This document shows, one piece after another, positions 17,814 to 26,165 of a stretch of DNA of 64,000 nucleotides. Origin of the DNA: Hyphomicrobiaceae bacterium UBA7697 (GTDB taxonomy: Bacteria > Pseudomonadota > Alphaproteobacteria > Rhizobiales > Methyloligellaceae). Location: positions 1-64,000 of the forward strand of contig DLGJ01000008.1 in the NCBI GenBank assembly GCA_002482645.1, read 5' to 3'. The position numbers and the translations under genes are program-made. Position 1 is the first letter of the stretch. The number at the start of each line of letters is the position of its first letter. Below the pieces are notes generated by a model, which was not told the DNA's origin, searched no databases, and saw nothing but the letters and a program-made list of their open reading frames with translations.

Positions 17814-18806
17814 GTGTCGAAGCCAGGCGAAAAATCGGAACTCGACCGCGCGCTGGCGCTCGATATCGTACGCGTCACCGAGGCGACGGCGGTTGCCGCC
17901 GCCAACTGGCTCGGCCGCGGGGACGAGGCATCCGCCGACAAGGCCGCGGCGTCCGCCATGCACCGGGAAATCGCGCGTCTGCCGTTCGAAGGCGTCGTCG
18001 TCGTCGGAGAGGGCGAGGAGGGCGACTGTCCGGCCTTTTACATGGGCGAAGTCATCGGCGAGGGCTCTCCCTCCGGCGCCAAGCTCGACTTGGCCGTCGA
18101 TCCGATCGAAGGCGCGACGCTCTGCGCAAAAGCACTGCCGAACGCCATGTCGGTCCTCGTCGTCGCCGAGCGGGACAGCCTCCTCAAGGTACCGCCAATC
18201 TACATGGAGAAGGTGGCAATCGGCCCTGGATATCCCGAAGGCCTCGTCGATCTCGACGCCACGCCGCACGAGAACCTCAAGGCTCTCGCGGGCGCCAAGG
18301 GCGTCGGCGTCGAGGATCTCACGGTGTGCGTGCTCGACCGGCCGCGCCACGGCCGGCTCATCGAGGACATCCGGTCCGCGGGGGCCGCGCTTCGCCTGAT
18401 CGGGGACGGCGACATTGCTGGCGTTATGCACGTCACCGAACCGCTTCAGACGGACATCGACATCTATCTCGGCGTCGGCGGCGCGCCGGAAGGCGTCCTT
18501 GCGGCCGCCGCGCTCGCGTGTCTCGGAGGCCAGATGCAGGGGCGGCTCGTGGCGGCCAACGCCGAGGATCGGGCCTGGGCCAAACGCGCGGGAATCGGCG
18601 ATCTCAAGCGAAAATACACGCTCCAGGACATGGTTTCCGGCGATCTCAGCTTCGCGGCAACGGGCATTACCGACGGTTCGCTGACGGCAGGCGTTCATCA
18701 CGACAAGAAGACCGTCACGACGTCGAGCGTGGTCATGCGGGCCTCCACGCGAACGCGGCGGTGGATCAAGACCGAGCATGCCGACAAGCGCAAATTCGGC
18801 ACGTGA
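17814..18806 (+). CDS. glpX: Class II fructose-1,6-bisphosphatase
   Basis: Gluconeogenic, and in autotrophs or serine-cycle methylotrophs carbon-assimilating, hydrolysis of fructose-1,6-bisphosphate; GlpX enzymes may also act on sedoheptulose bisphosphate. The 330-residue protein shows the GlpX pattern: GEGEEGDCPAFYMGE with the metal-binding glutamates, then AVDPIEGATLCAK. The start is GTG with a strong GGGAGG site 6-8 bp upstream. The hom-glpX-recJ order is common in Hyphomicrobiales. The stop lies inside a short direct repeat (GCACGTGA twice). Confidence 0.94.
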   Translation: MSKPGEKSELDRALALDIVRVTEATAVAAANWLGRGDEASADKAAASAMHREIARLPFEGVVVVGEGEEGDCPAFYMGEVIGEGSPSGAKLDLAVDPIEGATLCAKALPNAMSVLVVAERDSLLKVPPIYMEKVAIGPGYPEGLVDLDATPHENLKALAGAKGVGVEDLTVCVLDRPRHGRLIEDIRSAGAALRLIGDGDIAGVMHVTEPLQTDIDIYLGVGGAPEGVLAAAALACLGGQMQGRLVAANAEDRAWAKRAGIGDLKRKYTLQDMVSGDLSFAATGITDGSLTAGVHHDKKTVTTSSVVMRASTRTRRWIKTEHADKRKFGT

Positions 18807-18880
18807 GCACGTGAGAGAGAGCGCTCTCGAATCGGTTACCTTGAAGCCAGCGCCAATCCCATTTTTCAACGGATTCCCCC

Positions 18881-20719
18881 GTGCCGGCCGCCGCGAAACA
18901 CCAAAGGAACGACGCGCTGACTGAGACTCATCCCGCCATGCTCGGCGTCGAACGGTCCGCGCGCGGGCACCGATGGACCGAGCGGTTGCAACCTGGCCGT
19001 GCCCAGATCGCGACGGCCATTGCGCAGGCCCACGGCTTGCCCGAACTGTTGGGCCGTGTCCTGGCCGCACGGGGCGCGGAGCTTCAAACCGCCGAACGCT
19101 ATCTCGACCCGTCGCTGAAGACACTGATGCCGGACCCGTCGAGCCTTCAGGACATGACCCGCGCCGCCGAGCGGTTTGCATCGGCGATCGTGCGCGGCGA
19201 GACGGTCGGGATCTTCGGCGATTACGACGTCGACGGAGCATCGTGCGTGGCGCTCATAGAGCGTTTTCTGCGCGCGCACGGACAGTCTTGTCTGACCTAC
19301 ATTCCCGACCGCCTCACCGAAGGCTATGGCCCGTCGCCGGAAGCCTTGACCGGGCTCGTGGAGGAGGGCGCGCGGCTGGTCCTCACCGTGGATTGCGGCA
19401 CGGCTGGCGGCGAGGCCATCGAGGCCGCCAATCGCGCCGGGGCGGAGGTGATCGTCCTCGACCACCACCAGGCGGGCGAAGCACTTCCAGATGCCTTCGC
19501 CGTGGTCAACCCGAACCGGCAGGACGATCTGTCCGGCCAGGGGCATCTCGCGGCCGCCGGGGTGGTGTTTCTCTTCCTGGTCGCCACGGCGGCGTCTCTT
19601 CGCCGAATGGGCCACCAAGAGGGCCGTGCGGCGCTGGACCTGCTCAGTCTGCTCGACCTCGTTGCGCTCGCGACGGTCTGCGACGTGGTGCCGTTGAAGG
19701 ATGCCAACCGGGCGTTTGTGGCCAAGGGACTTCAGGTCTTGCGGCTCCGGCACAACACGGGCTTGCGCGCGCTCGCCGACGAAGCACGGCTCGGCGAGGC
19801 GCCGTCCACCTACGGCCTCGGATTTGTACTCGGTCCGCGCATCAACGCGGGCGGCCGCGTCGGGGCCTCCGGACTCGGCGCGCGCCTCTTGGCCACGGAA
19901 GACGAGAGCGAAGCGGCGAGCATCGCCGCGCGGCTCGAAGGCCTCAACGCGCAGCGGAAGGCCATCGAGGACGGGATGCTGGCAGAAGCGACCGCCATGG
20001 CCGAACACGCGCTCTCCGGCGATCCGGGCCTGCCGTTGCTGTTTCTGGGGCAGCCTGGGTGGCACAAAGGGCTGGTCGGGCTTGTGGCGGGACGGCTTAG
20101 CGAACGCTTTCAACGTCCCTCCTTCGTCATGACGGTCGGCGACGATGGCCTTGCGACCGGCTCGGCCCGTTCGATTCCCGGCGTGGATCTTGGCACTGCC
20201 GTGCGCGGCGCCGTGGACGAAGGCCTGTTCGCGAAGGGCGGCGGCCACACGATGGCTGCGGGCTTTTCGCTGCGATGGGACCAGAAGGACGCCGCCGCCG
20301 CGTTTCTGACCGAGACCCTCGCGAGCGCCGTCGCCGCATCGTCAGTGAACCGCACGCTCGATATCGACGGCGCGCTATCGGCGGGCGGCGCGACGATGGC
20401 GCTTGCCGGCCTTCTCGATCGCGCGGGGCCCTACGGTCCCGGCCACCCAAGACCGCGCTTCGCATTTCCCGCGCACCGCGTGACGCGCGCACGCGGCTTC
20501 GGCAACGGGCATTTCCGCTGCACGCTTCTCGCCGCCGACGGCGGCCGCATCGAGTCGTGCGCGTTCCGGATCGCCGGCACGCCGCTTGGAGAGCTTCTCA
20601 TGAACGCCGAAGGCCAACGCCTGCACGTGGCGGGCCATTTGCGGCGTTCGGCATGGCAGGGCCGCGAAAGCGTCGAGCTCATGATCGAGGACGCCGCGCC
20701 AATTCAAGACTTGCCCTGA
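18881..20719 (+). CDS. recJ: Single-stranded-DNA-specific exonuclease RecJ
   Basis: A 5'-3' ssDNA exonuclease in recombination and mismatch repair. The DHH phosphoesterase motifs are present: IFGDYDVDGAS, LTVDCGTAGG and the DHH at residues 194-196 (VLDHHQ). The DHHA1 domain has GGGHTMAAGFSL, and a C-terminal OB-like domain follows. The start is uncertain: GTG at 18881 gives 612 residues, while ATG at 18938 (MLGVERSARG) lies at the conserved N-terminal segment; neither has a good ribosome binding site. The end lies about 75 bp before tRNA-Glu. Confidence 0.94.
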   Translation: MPAAAKHQRNDALTETHPAMLGVERSARGHRWTERLQPGRAQIATAIAQAHGLPELLGRVLAARGAELQTAERYLDPSLKTLMPDPSSLQDMTRAAERFASAIVRGETVGIFGDYDVDGASCVALIERFLRAHGQSCLTYIPDRLTEGYGPSPEALTGLVEEGARLVLTVDCGTAGGEAIEAANRAGAEVIVLDHHQAGEALPDAFAVVNPNRQDDLSGQGHLAAAGVVFLFLVATAASLRRMGHQEGRAALDLLSLLDLVALATVCDVVPLKDANRAFVAKGLQVLRLRHNTGLRALADEARLGEAPSTYGLGFVLGPRINAGGRVGASGLGARLLATEDESEAASIAARLEGLNAQRKAIEDGMLAEATAMAEHALSGDPGLPLLFLGQPGWHKGLVGLVAGRLSERFQRPSFVMTVGDDGLATGSARSIPGVDLGTAVRGAVDEGLFAKGGGHTMAAGFSLRWDQKDAAAAFLTETLASAVAASSVNRTLDIDGALSAGGATMALAGLLDRAGPYGPGHPRPRFAFPAHRVTRARGFGNGHFRCTLLAADGGRIESCAFRIAGTPLGELLMNAEGQRLHVAGHLRRSAWQGRESVELMIEDAAPIQDLP

Positions 20720-20793
20720 AGGGCCGCGGCGTCTTAAACAGCGGTCTTGCGAGGAACCGCAAAGCTTTCTATATGAGCGGGCTCCACCGGCAC

Positions 20794-20868
20794 GCTCCCT
20801 TCGTCTAATGGTTAGGACGCCAGGTTTTCAACCTGGAAACAGGGGTTCAATTCCCCTAGGGAGTGCCA
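20794..20868 (+). tRNA. tRNA-Glu (anticodon UUC)
   Basis: A 75-nt cloverleaf with acceptor GCTCCCT/AGGGAGT (terminal G-U pair), anticodon stem CCAGG/CCTGG, loop TTTTCAA with anticodon TTC, T-loop GGTTCAATTCC, discriminator G and encoded CCA. Confidence 0.97.
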
Positions 20869-20938
20869 AACCCGCCGGATCCGAGCCGCCCGACTGGGCG
20901 CGTTCGGCGGGTTCCTGGGTGCTGCGCCGGTTCCCCCG

Positions 20939-21358
20939 CTACCAGGTCCCGGTATTTTCCATGGACGCCCAAGGCTCCTGCTTGGGCAGGCGATCTCCCT
21001 TCTGCAACAACTCGATCGAGATGTTGTCCGGCGAGCGGATGAAGGCCATCCACCCATCGCGCGGCGGCCGGTTGATGGTGACGCCGGCCTTCATCAGCCG
21101 GTCGCACGTCTCGTAGATGTCGTCGACCTCGTAAGCGAGGTGTCCGAAATTGCGCCCGCCGTCATAGACCTCCGGATCCCAATTGTATGTGAGCTCGAGT
21201 TGCGCATCCTCGTCGCCCGGCGCGGCGAGATAGACGAGCGTGAAACGGCCTTGCTCGCTGTCCATGCGCCGGACTTCCTTGAGCCCGAGCTTGTTACAGT
21301 AAAAGTCGAGCGATTCATCGACGTCCGCGACGCGCACCATGGTGTGTAGATACTTCAT
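20939..21358 (-). CDS. gloA: Glyoxalase I / lactoylglutathione lyase-like VOC protein
   Basis: A 139-residue vicinal-oxygen-chelate protein resembling lactoylglutathione lyase, which isomerises the methylglyoxal-glutathione hemithioacetal. Metal-ligand positions are visible as His in YLHTMVRV, Glu in QLELTYNW, His in FGHLAYEV and Glu in SIELLQKG, giving the H/E/H/E set of bacterial GloA. The chain is complete. It converges with recJ and tRNA-Glu. A detoxification role is likely; substrate specificity is inferred from the family. Confidence 0.88.
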   Translation of the reverse strand: MKYLHTMVRVADVDESLDFYCNKLGLKEVRRMDSEQGRFTLVYLAAPGDEDAQLELTYNWDPEVYDGGRNFGHLAYEVDDIYETCDRLMKAGVTINRPPRDGWMAFIRSPDNISIELLQKGDRLPKQEPWASMENTGTW

Positions 21359-21819
21359 TGGAGATGGCCTCCCACGGGAGTTCGAGCTGCTTTGCGCCAG
21401 ACCCTAAGTCGCGAAGGGCCATGATGGCAAGGCGGCGGAATCGCCTTGAGACAAGCGGTGAATGAATTTTTTATTGCGATTGTTGCACGGTGCACACACC
21501 GCTTGTTCGAATATGACACCGCGCCTAATTTGTTCGGCGCCAGAAAAGTTTGCGTCTTCTTCATCGAGATTTTGCCGCCTCGGCCGGCATCGGCCGCGCG
21601 CCGGGGCCGTACGAACGGAATCTATTTCCAATCAGGCGCTTGTGCATCGGGACGCGGTCCGTTAGCACCTTGACCGGCGCTCTGTGGAGAAGCGGGCGCC
21701 CGCGACAAAAATAATCTGGCTGCGCTAACACGCGATGTTATCCTCGGAGGCATGCACCATTTGATTCGTTGTCGCGGCATCGAGTCGATCTTACTTTAGT
21801 TCAGCGGGGGGAATGCGGC
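21359..21819. other. 461-bp intergenic region between gloA and the cold-shock gene
   Basis: This holds divergent upstream regions for the glyoxalase gene (minus) and the cold-shock protein gene (plus). I see no supported gene; small open frames on both strands lack ribosome binding sites and family features. A perfect inverted repeat TGCAC-G-GTGCA occurs near 21485-21500, and the cold-shock gene may have a long leader, as such genes often do. Confidence 0.4.
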
Positions 21820-22407
21820 ATGGCGGCGAAGGCATCGCCACTTCAAGAGGAACTTACCCAACGCGCAGAGGATGCCGCCATCGACGATGCCACGGTCGAT
21901 GTGTTCGAGGTCTCCGGATCAATCAAATGGTTCGATGCATCCAAGGGCTACGGCTTCATCGTTCCCGACGAAGATCTTCCCGACGTATTGCTGCACGTGA
22001 CCTGTCTGCGCCGCGACGGCCACCAGACGGCTTATGAAGGCGCACGGGTGGTGTGCGAGGTGCTCCGCCGCCCCAAGGGCCTACAGGCCTTCCGCATCCT
22101 CGAAATGGATGACTCCATGGCCATCCATCCGTCCCAGCTGCCTCAGCGGACCCATGTCGTGGTCGTTCCCGAGAGCGACTGGGAACGTGTTATGGTCAAG
22201 TGGTTCAATCGCATCCGCGGCTTCGGATTCCTCACGCGTGGACCGTCGACCTCGGACATTTTCGTGCATATGGAGACACTGAGGCGTTGCGGCTTTACGG
22301 AACTTCGGCCTGGTCAATCGCTCCTGGTCCGCTTCGGCCAGGGCCCGAAGGGGTTGATGGCCGCCGAGATCAAGCCGGACGGCGCCAACGGTCCGGCTTC
22401 CCACTGA
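21820..22407 (+). CDS. Double cold-shock-domain protein
   Basis: A 195-residue cytosolic protein with two CSDs that bind single-stranded RNA or DNA. The first has SIKWFDASKGYGFIV with RNP2-like VLLHV (about 30-65); the second has VKWFNRIRGFGFLT with DIFVHM (about 125-165), joined by a ~50-residue linker. Two-CSD proteins are typical of Alphaproteobacteria. The ATG at 21820 follows a GGGGGG run; an upstream in-frame start adds 17 unlikely residues. A DUF192 gene follows within 45 bp. Confidence 0.9.
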   Translation: MAAKASPLQEELTQRAEDAAIDDATVDVFEVSGSIKWFDASKGYGFIVPDEDLPDVLLHVTCLRRDGHQTAYEGARVVCEVLRRPKGLQAFRILEMDDSMAIHPSQLPQRTHVVVVPESDWERVMVKWFNRIRGFGFLTRGPSTSDIFVHMETLRRCGFTELRPGQSLLVRFGQGPKGLMAAEIKPDGANGPASH

Positions 22408-22451
22408 CGGCCTATTCTCTTCTGCTTCGCGGTATCGGAGCGTGGCTTGCC

Positions 22452-22889
22452 ATGGTGGCGGTTCTGTTGCCTCTCGCCTCGGCTCAGGCGGAAGAACGCG
22501 GAACGGTCGTCCTTACGACCGGCACCGGCGAGCACGCCTACACCGTGGAGATCGCCGTGAGTCCGGCCGAGAAGGCGCGCGGTCTGATGTTCCGCCGCTC
22601 GCTGCCGCAGGATAGCGGCATGATCTTTCTCTACGACAGGCCCAGGGTCATGAGCATGTGGATGCGAAATACCTATATTCCGCTCGACATGGTCTTCATC
22701 ACGGAGCAGGGCACCGTGCTCCGGATCGAGGAGAACACCGAGCCGTTCTCGACGGACGTGATCTATTCGGGGGGAGACGCGATCGCCGTCCTTGAGCTCA
22801 ACGCGGGCGAGGCCGCCCGGATCGGACTCAAGCCCGGCGACCGGGTCGCGTTTCCTGGGATCGGCGAGGCTGGCTCCGGCGCCTGGTGA
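22452..22889 (+). CDS. DUF192 family exported protein
   Basis: The DUF192 core is clear: KARGLMFRRSLP, MIFLYDRPRVMSMWMRNTYIPLDMVFI, GGDAIAVLELNAGEA and LKPGDRV. The family is of unknown function, usually periplasmic. The ATG at 22452 gives only a short hydrophobic leader (MVAVLLPLASAQA) without a positive n-region. A non-ATG start such as CTG at 22422, giving LLRGIGAWLAMVAVLLPLASAQ with an arginine, would make a better signal peptide. Close spacing to the cold-shock gene suggests co-transcription, possibly translational coupling. Confidence 0.8.
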   Translation: MVAVLLPLASAQAEERGTVVLTTGTGEHAYTVEIAVSPAEKARGLMFRRSLPQDSGMIFLYDRPRVMSMWMRNTYIPLDMVFITEQGTVLRIEENTEPFSTDVIYSGGDAIAVLELNAGEAARIGLKPGDRVAFPGIGEAGSGAW

Positions 22890-23027
22890 AGCCGTCTTAA
22901 CGTCGCGGGGCTAGCCTGCCGCGCGGGTTCTCAGTATGAATGGCTTTTAAGGGCGCATTTTTCCTTGAGAGCCCTTGCCTGCGCCGGATTTCGCTGTCAT
23001 GTCCGTGCCGAGGGTTCGTGGTCGTTT

Positions 23028-23104
<77 letters not shown>

Positions 23105-23137
23105 TTTCGATCGAAGCCCTATCGAGAGGGAACGTGA

Positions 23138-23443
23138 ATGCTGGCTCGGATCTTCAAACCCGCTCAGAACGTGATGCAGCAGGGCAGGGGCGCCACGCGC
23201 GATTGGATCTTGGAATATATTCCCGACGAGCCGCGCGTCATCGAGCCCCTCATGGGCTGGACGAGTTCGACCGACACGAAGCGCCAGATTCGTCTCAGTT
23301 TCGCGACCAAGGACGAGGCGATCGCCTACGCCAAGGACAACGGAATCGCGTACCGGCTCGAAGAGCCGCCCGCCTCGAAGATCCGCCCCAAGTCCTACGC
23401 CGAGAACTTCAAATACGGGCGTCCCGACAGCTGGACACACTGA
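23138..23443 (+). CDS. NADH dehydrogenase accessory subunit, NDUFS4 (18 kDa/AQDQ) type
   Basis: A 101-residue protein of the eukaryote-like complex I accessory family, conserved in Alphaproteobacteria. The start MLARIFKPAQNVMQQGR, the central WTSSTDTKRQIRLSF, and the end KSYAENFKYGRPDSWTH match the NDUFS4 signature (W.SS.D, then YADNF and a W near the end). It stabilises the NADH-oxidising module in homologues. It lies between tRNA-Pro and tRNA-Arg, about 20 kb from the nuo operon in this window, so it is not co-transcribed with it. Confidence 0.9.
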   Translation: MLARIFKPAQNVMQQGRGATRDWILEYIPDEPRVIEPLMGWTSSTDTKRQIRLSFATKDEAIAYAKDNGIAYRLEEPPASKIRPKSYAENFKYGRPDSWTH

Positions 23444-23479
23444 AGTCCGGGAAGTCGCGTTATACTCGCGGGCGGTTGC

Positions 23480-23556
<77 letters not shown>

Positions 23557-23611
23557 TTCGCGCCCGACCGTTCGACACGCACGGGGCACGGGCCTTCCGT
23601 CAGCGAACGGG

Positions 23612-24955
23612 CTACTTCCCGGCGTAGTCGCGGATGCGGTACCAAGTCTCCACGAACGGAACCGCAAGTTGCGCCGCGTCGCGGACCGGAAAGGCCGGAA
23701 ACGCCAGATCGTCGAAGGCCGTTCGCCCGTCCGGGTCGCCGGTCATCTGCAAGGCGATCTTGTGCCCGAAATAGGTAGCGCGCGAGACCCCTGTGCCGCA
23801 ATAGCCGGCCGCGTAATGGACTCCGTCCGCCATGCGGCCGAGATGCGGCAGCTCGTCATAGGTGTAGCCGATCGTCCCGTCCCAGGCGTGTGTCACAGGC
23901 GTGTCGCCGAGTTCGGGAAAGACCGACAGGAGATCCCGAGCAAGGTGGCCGAAGGCGCGCATCCCGGGAAACCGCCCCGCACGCCCGCCCCAGACGATCC
24001 GCTTTTCGTCCGGCGCGGCCCTGAAATAGTAGAACACGCGATTGGTGTTGCCGTAGACGCGGCCTTTGGGCATGAGACGGGCCATCGTCTCCGCGCTCAA
24101 CGGCGCGGTCGCGATCAGGCCAGACCGTATGCTGACGATGCGGCGTCGAAGCGGCCGGATCAGCCCTCCAGTGTAGCCGTTTGTCGCCACCAGAACCTCG
24201 CCGCAAGCGACCGGCCCGGCGCCGGTCTCGACGCGAAATCCCTTTCCCTCGCGCGAGATGGCCCCCGCGCCCGCCAGCCCCACGACCGCACCTCCGCGCT
24301 CCTCCACACGTGCCAGAAGGCCGGCATGGTAAAGCCCGGGATGCAAAGAAGCATCGTTCGGCAGAACCGATCCGCCAAAGAACCGGTCCGAACCGATTTC
24401 GCTATGCTGCTCGGAACGGGGCACCATGAAGCTTTCGACGCCGGCGACGCGTCTGAGGTCCTCCATGTCGCGTGCCATGGACTCGTAATGGGCCGGCCGC
24501 ATCGCCCCTCGAAAGCGCCCGCAACGCCGGAAATAGCAGTCGATCTTTTCCCGGGCGATCAGGTCCTCGATATAGTCGAGCATGCGCGTCCCTTCGCGCA
24601 GCAGGGCCGCCGCCTTCTCGGCGCCGCGCAGCTCGATCAGACGCTTCACGCGGAACTTCTGATTGCCGCTGCCGATCTGCCCGCCATTCCGCGTGCTGGC
24701 GCCGAAGCCCGGCACACCGGAATCGAGAACCACGACGCTCCGGCCCTTGCCGAGAAGGGTGAGGGCGGCCGATAGGCCGGTAAAGCCGGAGCCCACGATA
24801 ACGACATCCGCCTTGGGCGGGAGCGTGCGGGACGGCGTCTCGCGCCGCGGAGCGGCGTCCCACCAATAGGGCTTCCGCTCGAATGTCCCGTCCCGGCCCA
24901 ACCGCCCCGAGGCCAGTCCCCGAAGCGTGGTCCTGTCTGAAATTTCGGTCGTCAT
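23612..24955 (-). CDS. FAD-dependent amine oxidoreductase (DAO family, PuuB-like)
   Basis: A 447-residue DAO-fold flavoprotein. The Rossmann motif is VIVGSGFTG (G55, G57, G60), followed by GFGASTRNGGQIG, where the His/Gly-Gly region contacts FAD, and the C-terminal GYCGTGVSRATYFG. This arrangement is typical of gamma-glutamylputrescine oxidase (PuuB) and related amine/amino-acid oxidases, which give an aldehyde or imine, ammonia and H2O2. An XRE-cupin regulator and an APC permease follow the PuuR/PuuP theme, but no gamma-glutamylputrescine synthetase or hydrolase is present, so the substrate is unknown. A candidate operator-promoter lies just upstream. Confidence 0.85.
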   Translation of the reverse strand: MTTEISDRTTLRGLASGRLGRDGTFERKPYWWDAAPRRETPSRTLPPKADVVIVGSGFTGLSAALTLLGKGRSVVVLDSGVPGFGASTRNGGQIGSGNQKFRVKRLIELRGAEKAAALLREGTRMLDYIEDLIAREKIDCYFRRCGRFRGAMRPAHYESMARDMEDLRRVAGVESFMVPRSEQHSEIGSDRFFGGSVLPNDASLHPGLYHAGLLARVEERGGAVVGLAGAGAISREGKGFRVETGAGPVACGEVLVATNGYTGGLIRPLRRRIVSIRSGLIATAPLSAETMARLMPKGRVYGNTNRVFYYFRAAPDEKRIVWGGRAGRFPGMRAFGHLARDLLSVFPELGDTPVTHAWDGTIGYTYDELPHLGRMADGVHYAAGYCGTGVSRATYFGHKIALQMTGDPDGRTAFDDLAFPAFPVRDAAQLAVPFVETWYRIRDYAGK

Positions 24956-25015
24956 CCTGCAGAAAACCCTCCGGGCATTCTCGCGCGCTCAATTTTTCGA
25001 CGGCGAATGTTTACT

Positions 25016-25044
25016 TTCATACAAATTTTATGCAGCATACGCAA
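25016..25044 (-). promoter_or_regulatory. Candidate promoter of the oxidoreductase gene
   Basis: On the minus strand TTGCGT (25044-25039) and TATGAA (25021-25016) are exactly 17 bp apart, and the -10 lies about 60 bp upstream of the ATG at 24955. The spacer contains a perfect palindrome, a normal position for a repressor site. Confidence 0.5.
25018..25043. promoter_or_regulatory. Candidate operator, copy A
   Basis: A 26-bp sequence containing the perfect 5-1-5 palindrome TATGCAGCATA (25029-25039). It matches the sequence at 26166-26191 at 20 of 26 positions, with the shared core CAAATTT..TGCA.C.TA.GCA. It overlaps the oxidoreductase promoter. The neighbouring XRE-cupin protein is the obvious candidate to bind it. 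Confidence 0.55.
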
Positions 25045-25291
25045 CTCAGCTGGAGGACGGAGCAACCGGACATGCGGATTGGTCCTGCATTCGCCCGATT
25101 GGCGGAAGCCCCCCAGCGGAGTCCTGAAGGGACGGCGAAGTATGCGGATGCGAACTTCGCCGCCATGGCGGCCGCGCCCCAGTGCTGGATCGGGTGGCGC
25201 GGACCGGACGCTCGTGTCCAGTTCAGGCACGAGTTCCAGTTCCCGGGGACCGTATCTCGACGGTCCATAGCCTCCGGGACACCCTCCTAAC

Positions 25292-25323
25292 TGCCGGGAG
25301 TTCAAGCTCCCGGCACTTTTCTG
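25292..25323 (+). terminator. Rho-independent terminator with no assigned upstream gene
   Basis: TGCCGGGAG (25292-25300) pairs perfectly with CTCCCGGCA (25307-25315) around a 6-nt loop, followed by CTTTTCTG. The U-tract is only on the plus strand, so it ends plus-strand transcription, yet no recognised plus-strand gene lies before it. For the convergent regulator gene the orientation is wrong. Confidence 0.65.
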
Positions 25324-25348
25324 CCCGCAGCGCATCGCGAACAATGCC

Positions 25349-26032
25349 TCAGTCGGCGTAGACGATGATGGATATGAACTTCGCGTTGTTGTCGACCATC
25401 CGCTCCGGTCCGTGCAGAACATTTCCGGCGAATGTGAGCGCGTCGCCCGGCTCCAGCAAATAGGTCTTGTCGCCGAAGCGGTACTCCAAACTTCCCTCGA
25501 GCATGAAAATGAACTCGGTGCCGGGGTGGGAGAAGCGGGGCCACGCCTCGCTTTGCTCGGTCATCTCGACGAGGAAGGGTTCGAAGGATTTCCGCGGTCC
25601 GCGATTGTAGGACAGCAGCGAGTAGCTGTAGCCGTATTTCGTCCCAACACGGACGACCTCCATCTGCTCCTCGCGCTTGATGAGTTGCGCCTCGCCTGAC
25701 TTCTGGTCGACCTCCTGAAAGAGATCCGCCATGGCGATGCCGAGTGCCGAACAAATGCGATCGAGAGAATCGAGGCTGGCGGAAGCCATGCCGTTCTCGA
25801 TCCGGCTCAGCATGGCGCTCGACATACCCGAGCCAAGGCCCAATGCGGCCAGAGTGACATTCGCCGACAAGCGCCGCTGCCGGATGACTTCTCCGATCCG
25901 CTTCTCCAATGGCGCCGTTGCTGTTTCCGTTTTCGCGTACGGACCCTCCGGCTCCACGGCAGGGACCGTCTTCGACCGCGCCTTTTTCGGTGCGGTCTTG
26001 GCGGAACTCTTCTTGGATTTTGCCGCTGACAT
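25349..26032 (-). CDS. XRE-family regulator with C-terminal cupin domain (PuuR-like)
   Basis: A 227-residue DNA-binding protein. Residues 1-25 are a Lys/Ala/Ser-rich basic tail, 44-105 an XRE helix-turn-helix (EVIRQRRLSANVTLAALG, MLSRIENG, DRICSALGIAMADLF), and about 140-227 a cupin (HPGTEFIFMLEGSLEY, YLLEPGDALTF) that would sense a small ligand. PuuR-type regulators repress polyamine or amine catabolism. The ATG at 26032 has GGAAAG upstream; an in-frame TTG at 26044 is less likely. It sits between the oxidoreductase and permease genes and is divergent from the permease; two similar operator-like sites flank it. Confidence 0.88.
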   Translation of the reverse strand: MSAAKSKKSSAKTAPKKARSKTVPAVEPEGPYAKTETATAPLEKRIGEVIRQRRLSANVTLAALGLGSGMSSAMLSRIENGMASASLDSLDRICSALGIAMADLFQEVDQKSGEAQLIKREEQMEVVRVGTKYGYSYSLLSYNRGPRKSFEPFLVEMTEQSEAWPRFSHPGTEFIFMLEGSLEYRFGDKTYLLEPGDALTFAGNVLHGPERMVDNNAKFISIIVYAD

Positions 26033-26133
26033 GGTTCTTTCCAACTAGCGATTCACTTGCATGGCGAAGACTAACACGCTTTCGCGTCTAGGTTCGTATA
26101 GCGGCGCCGTGAGCTTGGAACCGGCTTTCCATA

Positions 26134-26148
26134 TTGCACATTGTGCAA
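26134..26148. promoter_or_regulatory. Perfect palindrome in the regulator-permease intergenic region
   Basis: TTGCACA-T-TGTGCAA is a perfect 7-1-7 inverted repeat located between the divergent regulator and permease genes. It shares the TTGCA/TGCAA theme with the nearby operator candidate and is a plausible regulator half-site pair. Confidence 0.55.
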
Positions 26149-26165
26149 AAGTAGTACGTCCAATG

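Larger units (their letters stand above)
24956..25348. other. 393-bp intergenic region with operator, promoter and orphan terminator
   Basis: No convincing protein is encoded here. The part nearest the oxidoreductase holds a minus-strand promoter overlapped by a palindrome. The rest (25045-25290) is GC-rich and ends at a plus-strand hairpin with U-tract at 25292-25323. An 86-codon open frame starts at ATG 25030 on the plus strand, but it has no ribosome binding site and no family features. The layout would fit a small RNA transcribed on the plus strand, away from the oxidoreductase. Confidence 0.5.

Noticed and set aside
25040..25290. Glycine, guanidine, SAM/SAH or cobalamin riboswitch in the oxidoreductase spacer
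   Set aside because: None of the conserved cores of these families could be found on either strand; only generic complementarity is visible.
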